A DNA stretch of 64,000 bases from Ignelater luminosus. Its lineage: Eukaryota; Arthropoda; Insecta; Coleoptera; Elateridae. Both the position numbers and the translations under genes were made by a program. Positions within the stretch are counted from its first letter, which is position 1. Every line of letters begins with the position of its first letter. This document shows positions 39,255 to 53,000 of the stretch, piece by piece. The stretch is taken from positions 354,912-418,911 of the forward strand of contig VTPC01089974.1 in NCBI GenBank assembly GCA_011009095.1, written 5' to 3'. The notes under the pieces are model-generated. The model had not been told where the DNA came from and did not search any database. It was given only the letters and a program-made list of their open reading frames with translations.

Positions 39255-39494
39255 ACTATAATTTTCATATATTTAAAGCCATAGCACACTAAGTGGAAAA
39301 TGCTTTTTATTAAAAAAAAAAAAATAATAAGATACTTTTGTTTTTAGCAAATATCTAGTAAGCCGTGAACTTTTTTGAAAAAACAAAAGCATAAGTAAAC
39401 TGATCTCCAAAATAGCTAAACTTTTTCTAATTCAACCGACTTTGTATCTCTTACAATTTCCGAGATCTCAATAGTAAGCACCGAAATGTCACTG
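39255..39494. repeat. Single arm of the 47481-type MITE
   Basis: About 240 bp match the right arm of the MITE at 47481-48368, including AGCAAATATCTAGTAA, AAAAGCATAAGTAAACTGAT and TCTCCAAAATAGC. It ends CACTG followed by TA. The opposite arm was not found, so it is a truncated or solo copy. Confidence 0.75.
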
Positions 39495-39561
39495 TATACA
39501 GAATGATTCAGTGGCGTCTCGTGGTATTGTGCGGTGGTAGGCCCACGGCTTTGTGGTTCAA

Positions 39562-39596
39562 TGTGTGTGTGTGTGTGTGTGGGGGGGGGGGGGGGG
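39562..39596. repeat. GT repeat followed by a G16 run
   Basis: About nine GT units followed by an uninterrupted G run at 39581-39596. Length is likely polymorphic or uncertain. Confidence 0.9.
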
Positions 39597-42500
39597 TTAT
39601 AAAAAATTTTAAGTACAACATTGCAAACCTTTTTTTTGGAATAAACATTTCTATTACATTTTCTGATTCGTCCTTTAGAACTTGATTTCGAAGTGGAATC
39701 ACCCTGTGTTTTCGAAATATCTAAATCCGGCAGAGGTCTTCCGAGTTCTTTTATTTTGACCTTTTCTTCCAAAGAATAGGTAGAAAAAGATTTTTTTAAG
39801 CTCTCGTATTGCGTTCATATTGCACTTCACAAGTTCAAGTTTCAAAATGGGCGTAGCGTAAATAATAACCATTTTTCGATTATTGCAGCTCTGTCTTCTT
39901 TATGGTGGACGAGACTCAGCTATAGAGGCTGCAAAATCGCGGAATGCGTGTCATTACAAGGTCTAATAGATATACACCAATTGAATACTTACATAATACT
40001 TTGAATTTCACACTGGTATGACGAAGAATTATTCAAAATCTTCTAATTTTTATTTATAAGGTTATTAAGAAAACAGCACTGACATATTTCAATGACTTTT
40101 TAATACAAAATAATGAAATTCATTAGTACAGAACTAGAACGGCTACAGATTATAGAATAGCATATAATAATGCACAACGTCCATTTGGATATCATAAACA
40201 CATTAAATAAATATAATAAATGCTATTGGTAAACATTACTAATGTACTAACCAAGTCAAAGTCTAAGCATTACGTTTACTTAGTTCATGTTGAGATCTTT
40301 GATTTTTAAAAGTTTTCCATCAATAGCTATCTCTGACAAACAGAGACAACTTCATTGGTTTTGTGCTTAGACACATTGGTCTGGTATTAGTTTTCAAACT
40401 AGCAATTACTCAAAATAAAAATCACAATTATAAATTTTGTATTAATCTTCGGATTAGCAATTAATTAATGATTCATAGTTAAAGTTCTGTATTAAAAGTT
40501 TAATTCTGTGTTTTATATGATAATAACTACAATTGTGACAATAAATAAACGCCATATTATTTTTACAAGTGATATTATTCGTTAAACATAATTATATGTT
40601 AGCAACAAAATTACAAGTGAATCAATTTTCTAAAAGAAACTCAGATATTTAATAGGTTGCCAGATGCAACACGAAATGCACCCTCGTTTACTTGCCAGCC
40701 CCCGCTGAAGTCTATAGCTGCTTAAAAGCATTGGAGCCACACTTTGATTGGCATGAAACTTTTATTTTTATCATTTTGTACGCACAGTATTCACTTGTTC
40801 AGTATATTTATATTTATAAAATAGCAATTTTTAATTTTTTAATCTCTGGTTAAGGTTAGACTTTAAAGGAGAAACTGTTAAGATTATAAATTATTGTTTA
40901 AATTGGAAAATAAAATGTCTTTGTGGTACTGCCATGGCTCTTTATAATGGGCCGCCGCAGGGATGATTATCGATTAATGAAGGAGTACCTAGGTAAATTA
41001 AACCAATCTTCTAGTCACCCCAACAAATAATAATATCAAAAAGATCATTTCTTTAAGGGATGATCTTGTGGGTAAAGATAAACAAAAGTTCTAGATAAAC
41101 ATAATTATGATGGTCAATTCTCAGTACTTTCCAAGTTATTTCATTTTTTAGTAGGACTGCATTGAAAATAAAGTTGACATTTTTTAAAAATTGCTGAAGT
41201 AAGTTACAAGTTGTTTTTCTGTTGACAACAATTGTATTTTGTTTGTTTACTATAGTTTCAAATAAAAATCCTTCCAAATTTACTCACAGTTAATCAAAGA
41301 GAGAAGATTGTATTAGAAAAGGCAAAAAAATTCTTGGACAAATGATAAAAGCATTTTAATCAGATAGTCGGCAACAGAGCATGAAGTTGCTTATGTGGGT
41401 ATTTGTAAATTGATACAATTAATTTGATGAGCTTTACACTATAGGAAGCCTTTTGGACCAGAACGGAATGCCTTTATTATCTTGAAAGCTTAAGAACAAG
41501 ACTTGTTCAATGCAAAATAAAAGCTGTCATTGAAAAAAACAAGAACATTCAAGACAGTTTATGAAGAGAAGTGTAAACTAATAGCATGAAGAAAGTGCAG
41601 ACTGGATTTATAGTAAATACATACATAAAGAGAGGAAGAAATCACTGTTGTAAGACCAAAGACAAAACTTATTGGAAATATTATTATGAGATGTTTCCAG
41701 GGATACAAAAGCTAACAAAAGCTGTGTATGCTACCAATAATAATATATTATTAGAAAAAAATATGAATAACTCCTATGCTGTATGTTAATATGATCTGAC
41801 ATGTATCCACTTTTCTTGCAAACTAAAATTAAATGCTGGGTTGTACACTTAAGAATGTTTGAAGAAGATACTATTACAAGCTAATTAAAAGCACATTATA
41901 TCAGCATTATTTTGATTAGCCGTAACTGCATACTGTACTACTGCACCTACCAGACAATGGCACCAAATCAATTTTGTCAATATAGTATTGTACTCATTAG
42001 ACGATTCTGAAGTTCATTCTAATGAGAAATACTGAGTTATAATTAGAAGATATTCACAGAAAAATGTAAATCTGTTACTAATTTAACAGATTTTCAGAAA
42101 AAGATAGGATTATTTCTTTGATAATATAATGAATAGGGCTGTCCAAAACATTACAAAAAAGAAAGTAAGACCATAAAAACTAAATGTTTAAAACAAAAGC
42201 CAGGATATTTGAGTTTGTAAGTGTCACCTTTCTTTTCGATACAGTCTTTAATGCTATGAAGGGTTTAGAAACTCCATTCAGTTGGAGAATACGTAAAATG
42301 TTACTTGGCAACCATGGTTAATATTACGTCAATAATTTCTCAATTATTACAAGTTTACAAACACTTTGCACACTGATGTGGTGTTTATTTTGGAAGTATG
42401 TAGTTTAATATAATAATAAAGGCACGTAAACATTAAAAATTATTAATTTAACTACACATCAATTAACAAGTAACGATCATCTTAAGAATTTATTGTTACA

Positions 42501-43595
42501 CATTCTTCAAATGATTGGAGCTTTGGTGGATGGAATTTTTTGAGACTTAGGCATTATGGCTAACCTATTCAGTGAAACTTCAAATTAGGCTTAGTACCTT
42601 CGTTTTAAACTTTTCTTCAAAATGGAGTCATGTCGCCATCTTGAAATTTGAAACAGGAATTTTTTGCTTATAATGTTCAATTTGTGTTACTTTTTTGCAA
42701 GCTCTATAATAAAAAATGCGCATATTCTCAACTATAAGAAAATGACCAACTTGGAAATTTCCTTGAAGAACTTGATTACAAATTGCAGAAGTTTTCTATA
42801 GATTCTTTGGTACTGTACAGGGCAGCAAAATCTTGCGAGGCCCTTAAAATAAAAAAAGAGGAAACACACTGCTTTTTCAGACATACTCTAATTTGTTTAC
42901 TTTAAATATTCAGAAAATTAGAAATTTTATTTGTTCTGAATATATCGATATAAAGAATTATTTTTCTCTCAAGGCGCGGGGCTCTGGGCAGTTGCCCCGC
43001 AAACCCAGCTCTTCAGCCGGCCCTGCCTATAAAATAATGGTGGGTATTTCTAATATTATCTAACCAAGAAAAAAGACACTTTAAATTAAATACGAATCTT
43101 ATTCAATATTGCAATTATCATTTACAACGGTATAAAATATTTTACAAAAAATATGGACTGTTAAGAAACTTATACTACATAATAGCAAAATACATTCTGA
43201 ATGTTTAAACCAGAAAGTGTTTTTTCATTATGAATAAAAACAAAGCACGAAATAATACATGGAAATGATAAAAAGCAATTATTATGCATGATATACACAG
43301 GTACAGAATGACAAACATAATTAATACATAAAACTTAAAAAAAGAATTATATTACATATTATAATTAAGAAAATTGAGGATTTCAAACAAACTAAGACTC
43401 CAAAAAAATCTTAACATTATAAATTATTAAAACTGCATAACAGGAAATGCTGCAAACTTTTAAAAATTGAGTAATCAAGTTTGTCTCACATTATGCATGT
43501 GAATAAATCGAATGATTCTGAAAACAGATAAAAATGGAATAAAGTCCATTAAACTGTATTATAAAACAATATATAAACACTTTACACCTCATATT
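39597..43595. other. Intergenic spacer between Scm and RPF2
   Basis: Four kilobases without a convincing gene. A GGCCGG-type hAT-like end lies at about 42965-43025 (inverted CAGGGCCGGCTG), but the opposite end lacks a matching duplication. Remaining frames are short and AT-biased. Confidence 0.4.
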
Positions 43596-43990
43596 TAGGC
43601 TAGATGCCAAGTCGGAAAAATCTACAAAATTCAGAGGTATTTCCGACTAGAAATTCTTTTTCATATAGTGGTCCTTTACGCTGTCTTTATGAAACCCTGA
43701 AGTTTTCCTTTTCAAACAAGGTCGGTGTCACCCCCCAGGAAAGGAACAGAAATTAGCTTTTTGTCAATTTCTCGGCTTGTTATCATCTCTACAGCAAAAA
43801 ATACAAAATTAAAGCTAATCAAATTTTCTAGAAAAAAGGTTCGATACATATTTTTTGTCAGATTCGTACTTCTCTAAAAAATTGCCACCTAAGTTGAGCT
43901 ACGTTGCACAACCTCCAAATTCTCCCAGTAGCCCAGCTTTGATCCTCAACTAATTAAAGGAAAGTTGAACTTTGGCAACTATTATATGCA
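43596..43990. repeat. Dispersed repeat R1, copy A
   Basis: Shares GACTAGAAAT, ATGAAACC, TTTCT(C/T)GGCTTGTTATCA, TAAAGCTAAT and CCCAGTAGCCCAGCT in the same order with 50540-52010. It gives the uninterrupted version of that locus. Coding frames are absent. Confidence 0.7.
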
Positions 43991-44060
43991 AAAAATTTCT
44001 AGTCAGAATCTTCTTTAGTCCAAAATACTTGGCGACTGGCTTACTTAGTTTTATACTGTA

Positions 44061-45266
44061 CAAGGTATTGAGAAAGTGACGCAATCAAATAGTAGCACTA
44101 TTGTTTGTTTTTTTTTCTATAATACCTATCACTGTCAAAATTTCTTAATTTATGTTGGCTAGAAGATGGAAAGAAATCTATTGTGGTAACTAATGGATTT
44201 GTTGACACATGTTTGTTTTGAATTCAGATTTTTATAACATTCAAAAATTTGCATCATAAAAATAATTTTGGTTAGGAACAATAAATCCATAGGAGACTGC
44301 AATAGACTTTGTTTTTGATTTCAGTGTCAATCTTTTTGTTAGAAAACAAGAATAGGAATAGTTTTTTGCCAACTTTCGAGAACTTTTACTAATATTGTAG
44401 ATAAACCATCAATTATATAATTTGAAAAAGAAAGTTATCTAAAAGACCTTGAGAATTATTTTAAAAAAATTTTCTTTTCAATTGACATTTTATGTCTGAC
44501 AGTTTGAGATTATAGCCATTTTATGTGTTTAGTTGTATTCTGAGATGATTTCAATTTGATTTCATGGTTGATGTCACCAATCCTTGAATCAATAAAACTA
44601 AAGGTTTTTAATATCTAATCAAAATCCTTAACCGCAAGTTATAAACACTGACAAAGTCAACAGAATTCTATTTTCTAGGTTATGTTTATAACTTTCATTC
44701 TCGATGTATTTTTATTGGTTGCATTTGATCCCATTTAAACAATGATTGTTTTTGAATGTTAATCCAAATTTCGACTTTCGAGTTTCTCTGGTGTTGATAT
44801 TATGTATTTAGTGCTAAAACTTTGAGTTTAAATTTTCCTGCAGACAATTCAAATATATGTTGCCAAAAATATGGTTTATGTCTTTTAAACACAACAATAT
44901 AAATGTTTGTTTTAAATCTAACCTCAAACTGTCAGACATGAAATGCATCTCTATTGACTATGTTGTCACATGACAATTTGAAGTAAGTACGTTGATGAAT
45001 AATATCATTATTCAACATCTTGAAAGAAAAAAAATGTTGAAAATAAAATATTTCTAATTTGACACGACTGTAATACTTACACAAAAAACTAACCATCTAC
45101 ATAAAACTAATAGTAGTTCACCCTTTTCGTAATTTTTTTAACAGATGAATAGCTTTATCTCAGAAATGACTGCAGGAATAGAATTGCTGATCTTTAGTCT
45201 TTCGTAATTTGAATCCCACAAAATATTATGGTACTCTATTTGTTGCGACACTTTCCTAATGCCCTG
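44061..45266. repeat. 1.2-kb fold-back element, TA-flanked
   Basis: Ends CAAGGTATTGAGAAAGTG and, inverted, CAGGGCATTAGGAAAGTG both continue into CGCAA...AAATAG. TA borders both (44059-44060, 45267-45268). An inner inverted pair with ATGTCTGACAGTTTGAG (about 44490 and 44930) makes most of it self-complementary. Confidence 0.75.
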
Positions 45267-46795
45267 TATATTGTATTATAAATAAAAAAACAGGATTTAA
45301 TTAAAGTTAGATAATGGTTATGATATGTCTTCGGTACGCTAACCAACAAAAAATAAGAGACCATAAAAAACTTTCAAACTCAGGTTCGTGGCAACATTGC
45401 CAAGCAATTGATTTTCATTAGGAGTTTTTGCTTTTAAAGAACATGACACGTTTTGAACATCCAGGAATCAATCATGGAAAAATCTAATATGACATCCCTA
45501 AAAGACAAAATGAGCCTAATGGTTCTGGAGTGTCAATATGTAAATTTCGATGAATCAAAGATTTGCACCATTTTAAATTTAAGCAGTTCTTAAGAAAGTG
45601 ATTCTTAAATATAAGAATCTCATCAGAGATGACTAAAGAAAGTGAGTCAGTTAAGAAATTCTCAATATGAAAGTTATGATCAAAGAAAGAAAATCAGAAA
45701 TTTAGATTTTTTTCAGTTACTTCAGAAACAAATGAAGGTAAAATAGATTTCTTTTTCAAATTATTGCCATGTATGTTTAAAATACTCAACTTTACCTCAG
45801 TTTAACCAACCTTATCTTTAATAGTTTCTGATATCTCCATGCGTAGATCCAATTTTGAAAATACCATGTTGAAAATGTTTATGTTTAAAATAAGCGCAGA
45901 CAAGTTTGTATTTGAATCTAGTATGCCTGTCATGTAAGCACTTCCCTTATGGGAAAACTACAACTATTATGCATTCACAGTTTTCTTGCAGGAGTGTTGG
46001 CCATGGAGATTCACCTAATTTAGCAGTGCAAACCTTAGTTTTTCAGTTTAATCAGGCTTACATGTACAGTTTTATATAAAACGAAATCGACATCTTTAAT
46101 AGTTTTTATGTATTCAGTTTAGTAAGTTATAGCCGGACACCTATTTTACCTGCTCTGAACCTTACTTTTCTTAAACAATAACTAGCATTTGGCATATGTA
46201 AATAATTACAACTGCCATAAGAGTCCTACTGCTTTTTGTTTCTGATGACAGTTCCATGTAACAGGTGTCATGTAAATTGCTATAGTTGGTTTCCAAACAG
46301 TACCTATTCCTTAACACTAAATTCACTACAGAAGAATAAACGAAATCACCATAGGAGCATTAATAATTGTAAATTAACAATGATAATTTGTTGGTTCGGG
46401 TGTTTCGCAAGTCCTATGACCAGATAAACTTGGGGACAACTGCTCTAGATAGACAGACTTTTACAATTTATTAATCAATCACTAAAATTCATAACAAAAC
46501 TTAATTTTAAAAATATATTGTAAATAAGCCTTACCTCACAAATTAAATATCACTGAAAAAGACTTGCTCGTAAGGCAGGATTTATTGCCAGAGTATATTA
46601 AAACATTCAGAATGTCTTTCTTAATATAAATTAGTTTCATACTAAATATACAACGACACACTCATTCACAATCTTTATAGTAAAAACTTATACACCTAAC
46701 TTAACAACAATTTCAAAAGCTACTGCTATTCTACTTTAGTTTTTTTATTTAAGATAACATCATTATCTCCATTTATTACCCTCTTTCTTGATAGC
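45267..46795. other. Spacer downstream of RPF2
   Basis: No gene recognised. A TTTATT at about 46745 could be the RPF2 poly(A) signal read on the minus strand. Confidence 0.4.
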
Positions 46796-47025
46796 TCAGC
46801 CTTTTTTTTCTTTTATTGTCTTTTTAAGTCCTTTCATCTTACGTGTCTGTATGCCTGTAATATTTTGTTTACCGACATGAATTTGACCATGCACTGTTCC
46901 TAGACCATCAGTTGATATATTCTTCTTCTTAATAACCTTGAGAGCCTTTGGTTTCTGACAAGCTTGTTTCAATAGATCTTCAGATGATAATTTACTACGT
47001 CTAAGTGTAAAATCTAGTCTTGGAC
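46796..47025 (-). CDS. RPF2: RPF2 coding exon 3 (C-terminal tail)
   Basis: Acceptor TTGTTGTAG. Begins PRLDFTLRRSKLSSEDL and ends with a Lys-rich tail and TGA at 46796. Confidence 0.93.
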
Positions 47026-50000
47026 CTACAACAATAAATAAAAAATAAAATAAAGTAGTGTTTATAATCATAACTATCAGTAATATCAATAAATTAATCA
47101 ATTCTATAACCTTCAATTTATCAATTTAGAGGTTTTAATTTTCATCGATATTTTGAGAAATTCTGTTATTGTTTTTTCCTAATAATGCCAAATCTAATAT
47201 GTTTGACATTTGAAGGCAATACTAGCACCAGCTATGGTTTTTAGATAAGGCAATTGGTAAATAAGCTATAAATCTGGCATATTTCGCTACGTCACAGTAT
47301 TAGGTTACAGCCTACAAATAGTTTAAGAACCATGAGTTATTTTTATTCATAACAATTTTCAAAATTATGAACAATGACAATCAAAACTTGCAGTAAACAT
47401 TACAACTTTAATTTGAAAATTAAAAACAGCACATCAAGGGGATATAGAAATAGGGAACGAAATACAGTCAAACTTATATATAGTGTGTCCACATTTCGGA
47501 AATTGTAAAAGATACGAAGTCGGTTAAATTAGAAAAGATTTGGCTATTTTGGAGATCAGTTTACTTATGCTTTTGTTTTTTCAAAAAAGTTCACGGCTTA
47601 CTCGATATTTTTGCTAAAAACGAAATTATCTTATTTTTTTTTAAATAAAAAGCATTTCCCACTTAGTGTGCCATGGCTTTAAACATATGAAAATTATTGA
47701 TTTTTGTCAGACAAATTACATTTGTTATGTAACAATTGCTAAAACAAAACAAAAGACGCTTTTAAGATACTTTACTGAGCATTCACAGATAGCATCAAAT
47801 AAGCAACTAATGCCCCATAAAAGTGTATTTATTTTGTTTTAGCAATTTTTGCATAACAAATGAATTTCCTTGATAAAACTCCGCGACTTTGTGTGTTAGA
47901 TGTCATGGCACACTACGATGAAAAATGATTTTCACTTCATAACTTGGTAAAACAAAAGAATAGCTATGTCAAACCATGTATCACTGAAAAGCATTTAAGG
48001 CGTGCAGTTCGGTAATATGGAAATCAAGGTGTTCCATTAGAAAAAATTTGGATTAACGTTTCTCCGCCGAAGTAAAACAAAAGACAATTGCAAAAATGAT
48101 TTTTTTGTGTTTCAGAGTAAATTCTCTAAAACACCCCCTTTGCTGTTCTTTTTTATCTTTGCTCGTTCCAGAGATATTTCACTTAAAAAAAAATAAGAAA
48201 ATTTTTTTTTTAGCAAATATCTAGTAAACCGTGAACTTTTCTGAAAAAAACAAAAGCATAAGTAAACTGATCTCCAAAATAGCCAAATCTTTTCTAATTT
48301 AACTGATTTTGTATCTCTTACAATTTCCGAGATCCCAATAGTGAGCATCGAAATGTGGACACACTGTATATCAAACTTCTCTTAAGTCGAATTTTTCTAT
48401 ATCTTCAATTTTCAATGAAATGTCTGCATCAAGATGACGTTTTACCTTACAGACTGTTTCCATTTCTCGAATTTTGTACCTCGAACTTTTTTTCTATTTA
48501 TAATCCATGCTAAATGCATACTCGACATGCAAACAAAAGAATCTCAAGAAACTTAAATTATTTTGTACAATGCAAAAAAACTGGATACATTTGTCAGCTT
48601 TACCTATTTAGTTTCCCTTTTGAAAAAAACAACCAAAGGATTTGATTGATGTCTCTATATTGAGTTGTGAAATTATTATGACAACACAATATGTATTGTA
48701 AATAAGATGAAGGGTACTTTAAGGAATTCATTTAGCAGTAGAAAACGAACAAAGCAAAGGGTGTTTTGGGATTTTCCCTTTAATTTGTATGTATCACTAA
48801 ATGGTGTTCGTATTTATACCACCACTTAACTCAGTTTGCTAAATTTTATACTTTAGTTTGTGACAAGAATCCTTCAAACTGCAGAGATTTTTAAAGTGCA
48901 GTATTATTCGTTTTGACTTGCCGCAGCAGTTGTGAATATGAGTGGTGAAAAAAGGAAGCTGAACATGCTGTCTTTATCAGACAAGGTACATTTAATATGT
49001 GAAGTTGATAAAGTTGTAAAAAAGAAGAAGGAAATTGCTGTAGAATCTGGGATTCCTCAAAATACACTTTTAACAATTCTGAAAAATCGTGAAGAAATTC
49101 TAAGAAGAGCTGAAGATGGTGTACCCAATAATTGTAAATACTTTAAAGCATGTACTTACAACAACACTGATAAAGCTGTTCTCGATTGGATTAAAATGTT
49201 TCACAATCAAAATGTCTCGATTTCCAAGCTACTCATTAGAAAAATTAGAAAAAGACATAACATTGTTCACAAGGAAAGCACAACAAACAAAGAGTTATCA
49301 TCATGGTGGAGGCCAACATGTGTAGTACTGAAAAGCTGAAACTGTTGGTCATTGGCAAGTCAAAAAATTCACGTTGTTTTGGTGGTAAAAAATTTGTGCC
49401 AGTTACATATAGAAACAATAAGAAAGCTTGAATGACAAGCGAACTTTATGAAAAATGGTTTTCTAGTTTAGATAAGAAATTTTCTGTTGAAAAGTGTAAA
49501 ATTCTATTGTATGTGGATAACTGTCCATTGCATCCAAAAATTGTTAAGACCTTGAACTCAATTCGTGTTGTTTTTCTTCCGCCAAATATGACAGCAAAAC
49601 TACAACCCATGGATTAGGGAATTATCAATAATTTAGACAAAACTATAGAAAAAGAATTTTGAATGATTAAACACCGGTATGCAATTAAGTTTTGGGTAAA
49701 ACTGAACAAATCCGGTGCTGAGACTCTTGTCGTGATCTGTGTAGTCTACGGGATAGATGCCATATCAAGAATACAAGTTCTCAAGTGGCACAAGAAGTTT
49801 AAAGAAGGAAACAAGCTACTTGCAGAATGTTCATCAACAAGCTGAAATGAGGAAAATGTGGCAAAAGTAAAAGAACTTTTGGACTCTGAACAATGTGTGA
49901 GTGTGAGAATAATTGGGGAAAAGCTGAATTTACAGAAATTCAATTGCGTCCGACGATTTGCAGTTTTGTCAGGACAACAGAAGGAAACACATCTGTCGAT

Positions 50001-53000
50001 TTGTCAGGAACTGTTGGAATGTGTGGAGCGTGAGTCTAATTCTTTGGACCAGTAACGAAACATGGGGTTCGAATATGATCCTGAGACGAAAAAAGCACAA
50101 ACATGGCAATGCTGCCTCAGCCTCCCTACAGTCCAGACCTGGTCTGCCCGACTTCTTTTTCTTCCCTTGGATGAAATAACGCCTGAAAGGATACCATTAT
50201 GGGACAGTGGGAAGAGTATAAGCGGCTTCCATGCAGTGTCTAAAGGAGATTCTGGTTGCAGACTTCCATGGAGCATACCATGCATGGCAGAAGCGCTGGC
50301 AACGGTGTATTGACAAAGAAGGACGTTATTTTGAGGAATTTTAACCCATTGTACATATATTTGCAATAATCTTTTTTTTCATGAATGTATAACATATATT
50401 TAGTAACATAATTTCTCTAGTTTATTCCAGTTTTCCAGCTTTCCAGCATCCTTTCTTCGTTTCACATCTTTTATATTAAGTTGTATAGCTTCGTATGTAA
50501 CTAATTAATATTCTACAACTTCACCTGACATTTCACCTCTTCTTCATATTTTGGACTAGAAATCTGTTCTTATATAATGATTTTTTAGAGTGTCATTATG
50601 AAACCATGAAATTTCCCTTTTTGATGAGGATGGTATCCTCCCACCAAGGTGGGCAAAAAGACAAAAATCAGTTTTTCATCAATTTCTTGGCTTGTTATCA
50701 ACTTTATGGCAAAGATAGCTAAAGTCTGGTAAATAACTGGACTAAATACAAATAAAAATCTAGTTTAACTAAATGTAAAGAAAAAACTCTGTATTTTAAT
50801 ATTGTGTTTTACATAAACTAAGATTCAAAATTATTACATTATTTAACATTTAACTAACTCTATACTTAGATATTTTAGTGAGCAGTTTAGAACTATGTAC
50901 CATAAGAGATCGTCCATGTTCTTCAGCGACTTCAGATGAAATTTTTTTCTAGATGCGTCGGAAGCCGACGAGAGATTTTGGCATTTAATAAGGTTCCCCC
51001 GTCACATTATTTGTATAGTGGGATGTCGCAAGGTCAGACCAAAACAGACCGTGTCTATAGAATGGTACTTCTTAATAAAAGAAATCAACCGCTTCTTTAC
51101 GCACTCTTTTAAATAAGTCTCAGTATTAATAGTGCCCTCCATAATATAAGGCTCGGAGATATTCCCGTATTCATCTAGTGCTTGCCACACTAAATACTTT
51201 TTAAAAAATTTGGTTTTATGTTTAACTTTATTATCGAATTTAATATCTTTAGGATCTGAGCAACGGTAAAATTTTCGTCGTGGAACATCTTCGGGATTTT
51301 TAGGCAATAACCAGAATTTTTTGCCTTACTTTGTCACATACAAATGGTGCTCCTGATTTTGCTCGCGTTTCTTGATTTTGTACGTATTGAGGAACAACTT
51401 TTTTTTGTTCTCACTGTTATGTGCAGTTGCTTAGTTTTAATATCAGACAAAGTAGAGCAAGCTATTTTAATCTTATTTGCTAAATTTTGAACAGATGTAC
51501 CTGGTTTCTCCCCGAAAGCACTTTTAATCTTCCGAATCACTTGTGTCGTTGCTACAGTCTTTGGATGACCAAAAAGAGGCTTGTATTCAATGTTACCACT
51601 ATCCTCAAAACGTTTTATAGTATCGTACATCATACTTTTTGGTACACCTTCAGTAAAGAAATGATCATATGTTGTTTTCTTGCACCTATTTCCTTGACTG
51701 ATGTAAAACTCAATAATTCTTTTCGCACACACTTTCTTTTCACCTTTGCTCATTTTAAATCACAAATGTAAAAAGCAAATATTTTGTAATATTTTGAAAG
51801 TTAATAAACAGAGTTGTCAAATCATGTACGAAGATTACTTCCTATTGTTTCTTTTGTTCCAAAGCAGCCTACCGAATTCAGTCTGGTTATTTACCGGGCA
51901 TGCTTTATATACAAAACTAAAGCTAATTGAACTCTTTACAAAAATAGCCATCTAAAGTTAAACTAAGTTCTGCGACTTCCAAGTCTTCCCAGTAGCCCAG
52001 CTGTGGACTCTTTAGGGAATACTCCTTCTAATGTGATCTAAACATATACCACAATTCAGCTTTTCTATAATTAGTTGAGGTGCTGCTGGAAAGATTTACA
52101 GGTCATGCAACTTAGCTCAACTTTGGACGGCCATTTCTTGGAGAAATACAAATTTGACAAAAAATATGTACGCAACACGTTCTACAGTATGCCAATAAAT
52201 TAAATAAATGTTAAAAATTAATTTTCCCAGTAGATAGTAATTAAAAGTAAACCAAGTCTTTGAAAATCCTTTGTTCTTTTCAAACACCATCTGATGACCT
52301 TCAACTAGTAGTTACTTGATAATACAGATATGTCGCTACTTTTACTCATTTGGCATGCATGTGCGATCGTCTGGACATCTATTATAGAAACACAAACATA
52401 TCATCTAACATCAACGTTTTGTCACAGAATTCTGGGGTTTTGTTACTGAGCTAGTTTCCCACTTACTGTAAGAGTCGCTTTATTTGTTAATTACTATATG
52501 CTGATTCTCCATCCTCCAAAACCCAAAATATCCTTTTTCCAACAAAAATTCTACAAAATTAAAGAAAACTTCTATGTAGCGCCTCCTAGCGTTGACTTTA
52601 GAAAAAAAAAATAAATATCAAAAATGGAATCGTCCTACCCACAAACCTTCATATACTTGCTTCTGAACAATCATAATTCAAAATCTATCACTTTATTTGA
52701 TACCATTGCAACCTTTACTAATCAACGAACTTCAAAATTGAATAACTCAACTTTCCACACTAACCTAGAAAAATCTTTTTCAGATAATTATGCACATCTT
52801 AAGTATAGCTATTGTGTTTCGCTTGCTCTTATGGTTTCTATAATATTAAAGTTAATCCATTCCCCATGATATCATAAAAAAGCTTTGAGTGCCGAAGTTT
52901 TGCTGCTGGGTAACTGGTGTAGACTCTATTAAATCCTCAAATTAAAAAATTTTCACGTTAAGTAACATTTTATGATTAGATTGCATGCAGTTTCTAAAAA

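Larger units (their letters stand above)
50540..52010. repeat. Dispersed repeat R1, copy B, interrupted
   Basis: Left part 50540-50716 and right part 51910-52010 together match copy A at 43596-43990. The DD37E element sits between them at a TA. A stretch at 52090-52190 is related in inverted orientation to the end of copy A. Confidence 0.7.

Noticed and set aside
39416..39772. 118-codon minus-strand frame across the GT/G run
   Set aside because: Its middle is a Pro and His-Thr run from the simple repeat and its ends lie in the MITE arm.
42818..43025. Possible hAT MITE with CAGGGC and CAGGGCCGG ends
   Set aside because: The flanking 8-mers do not match and the left end is weak; only the right end looks real.
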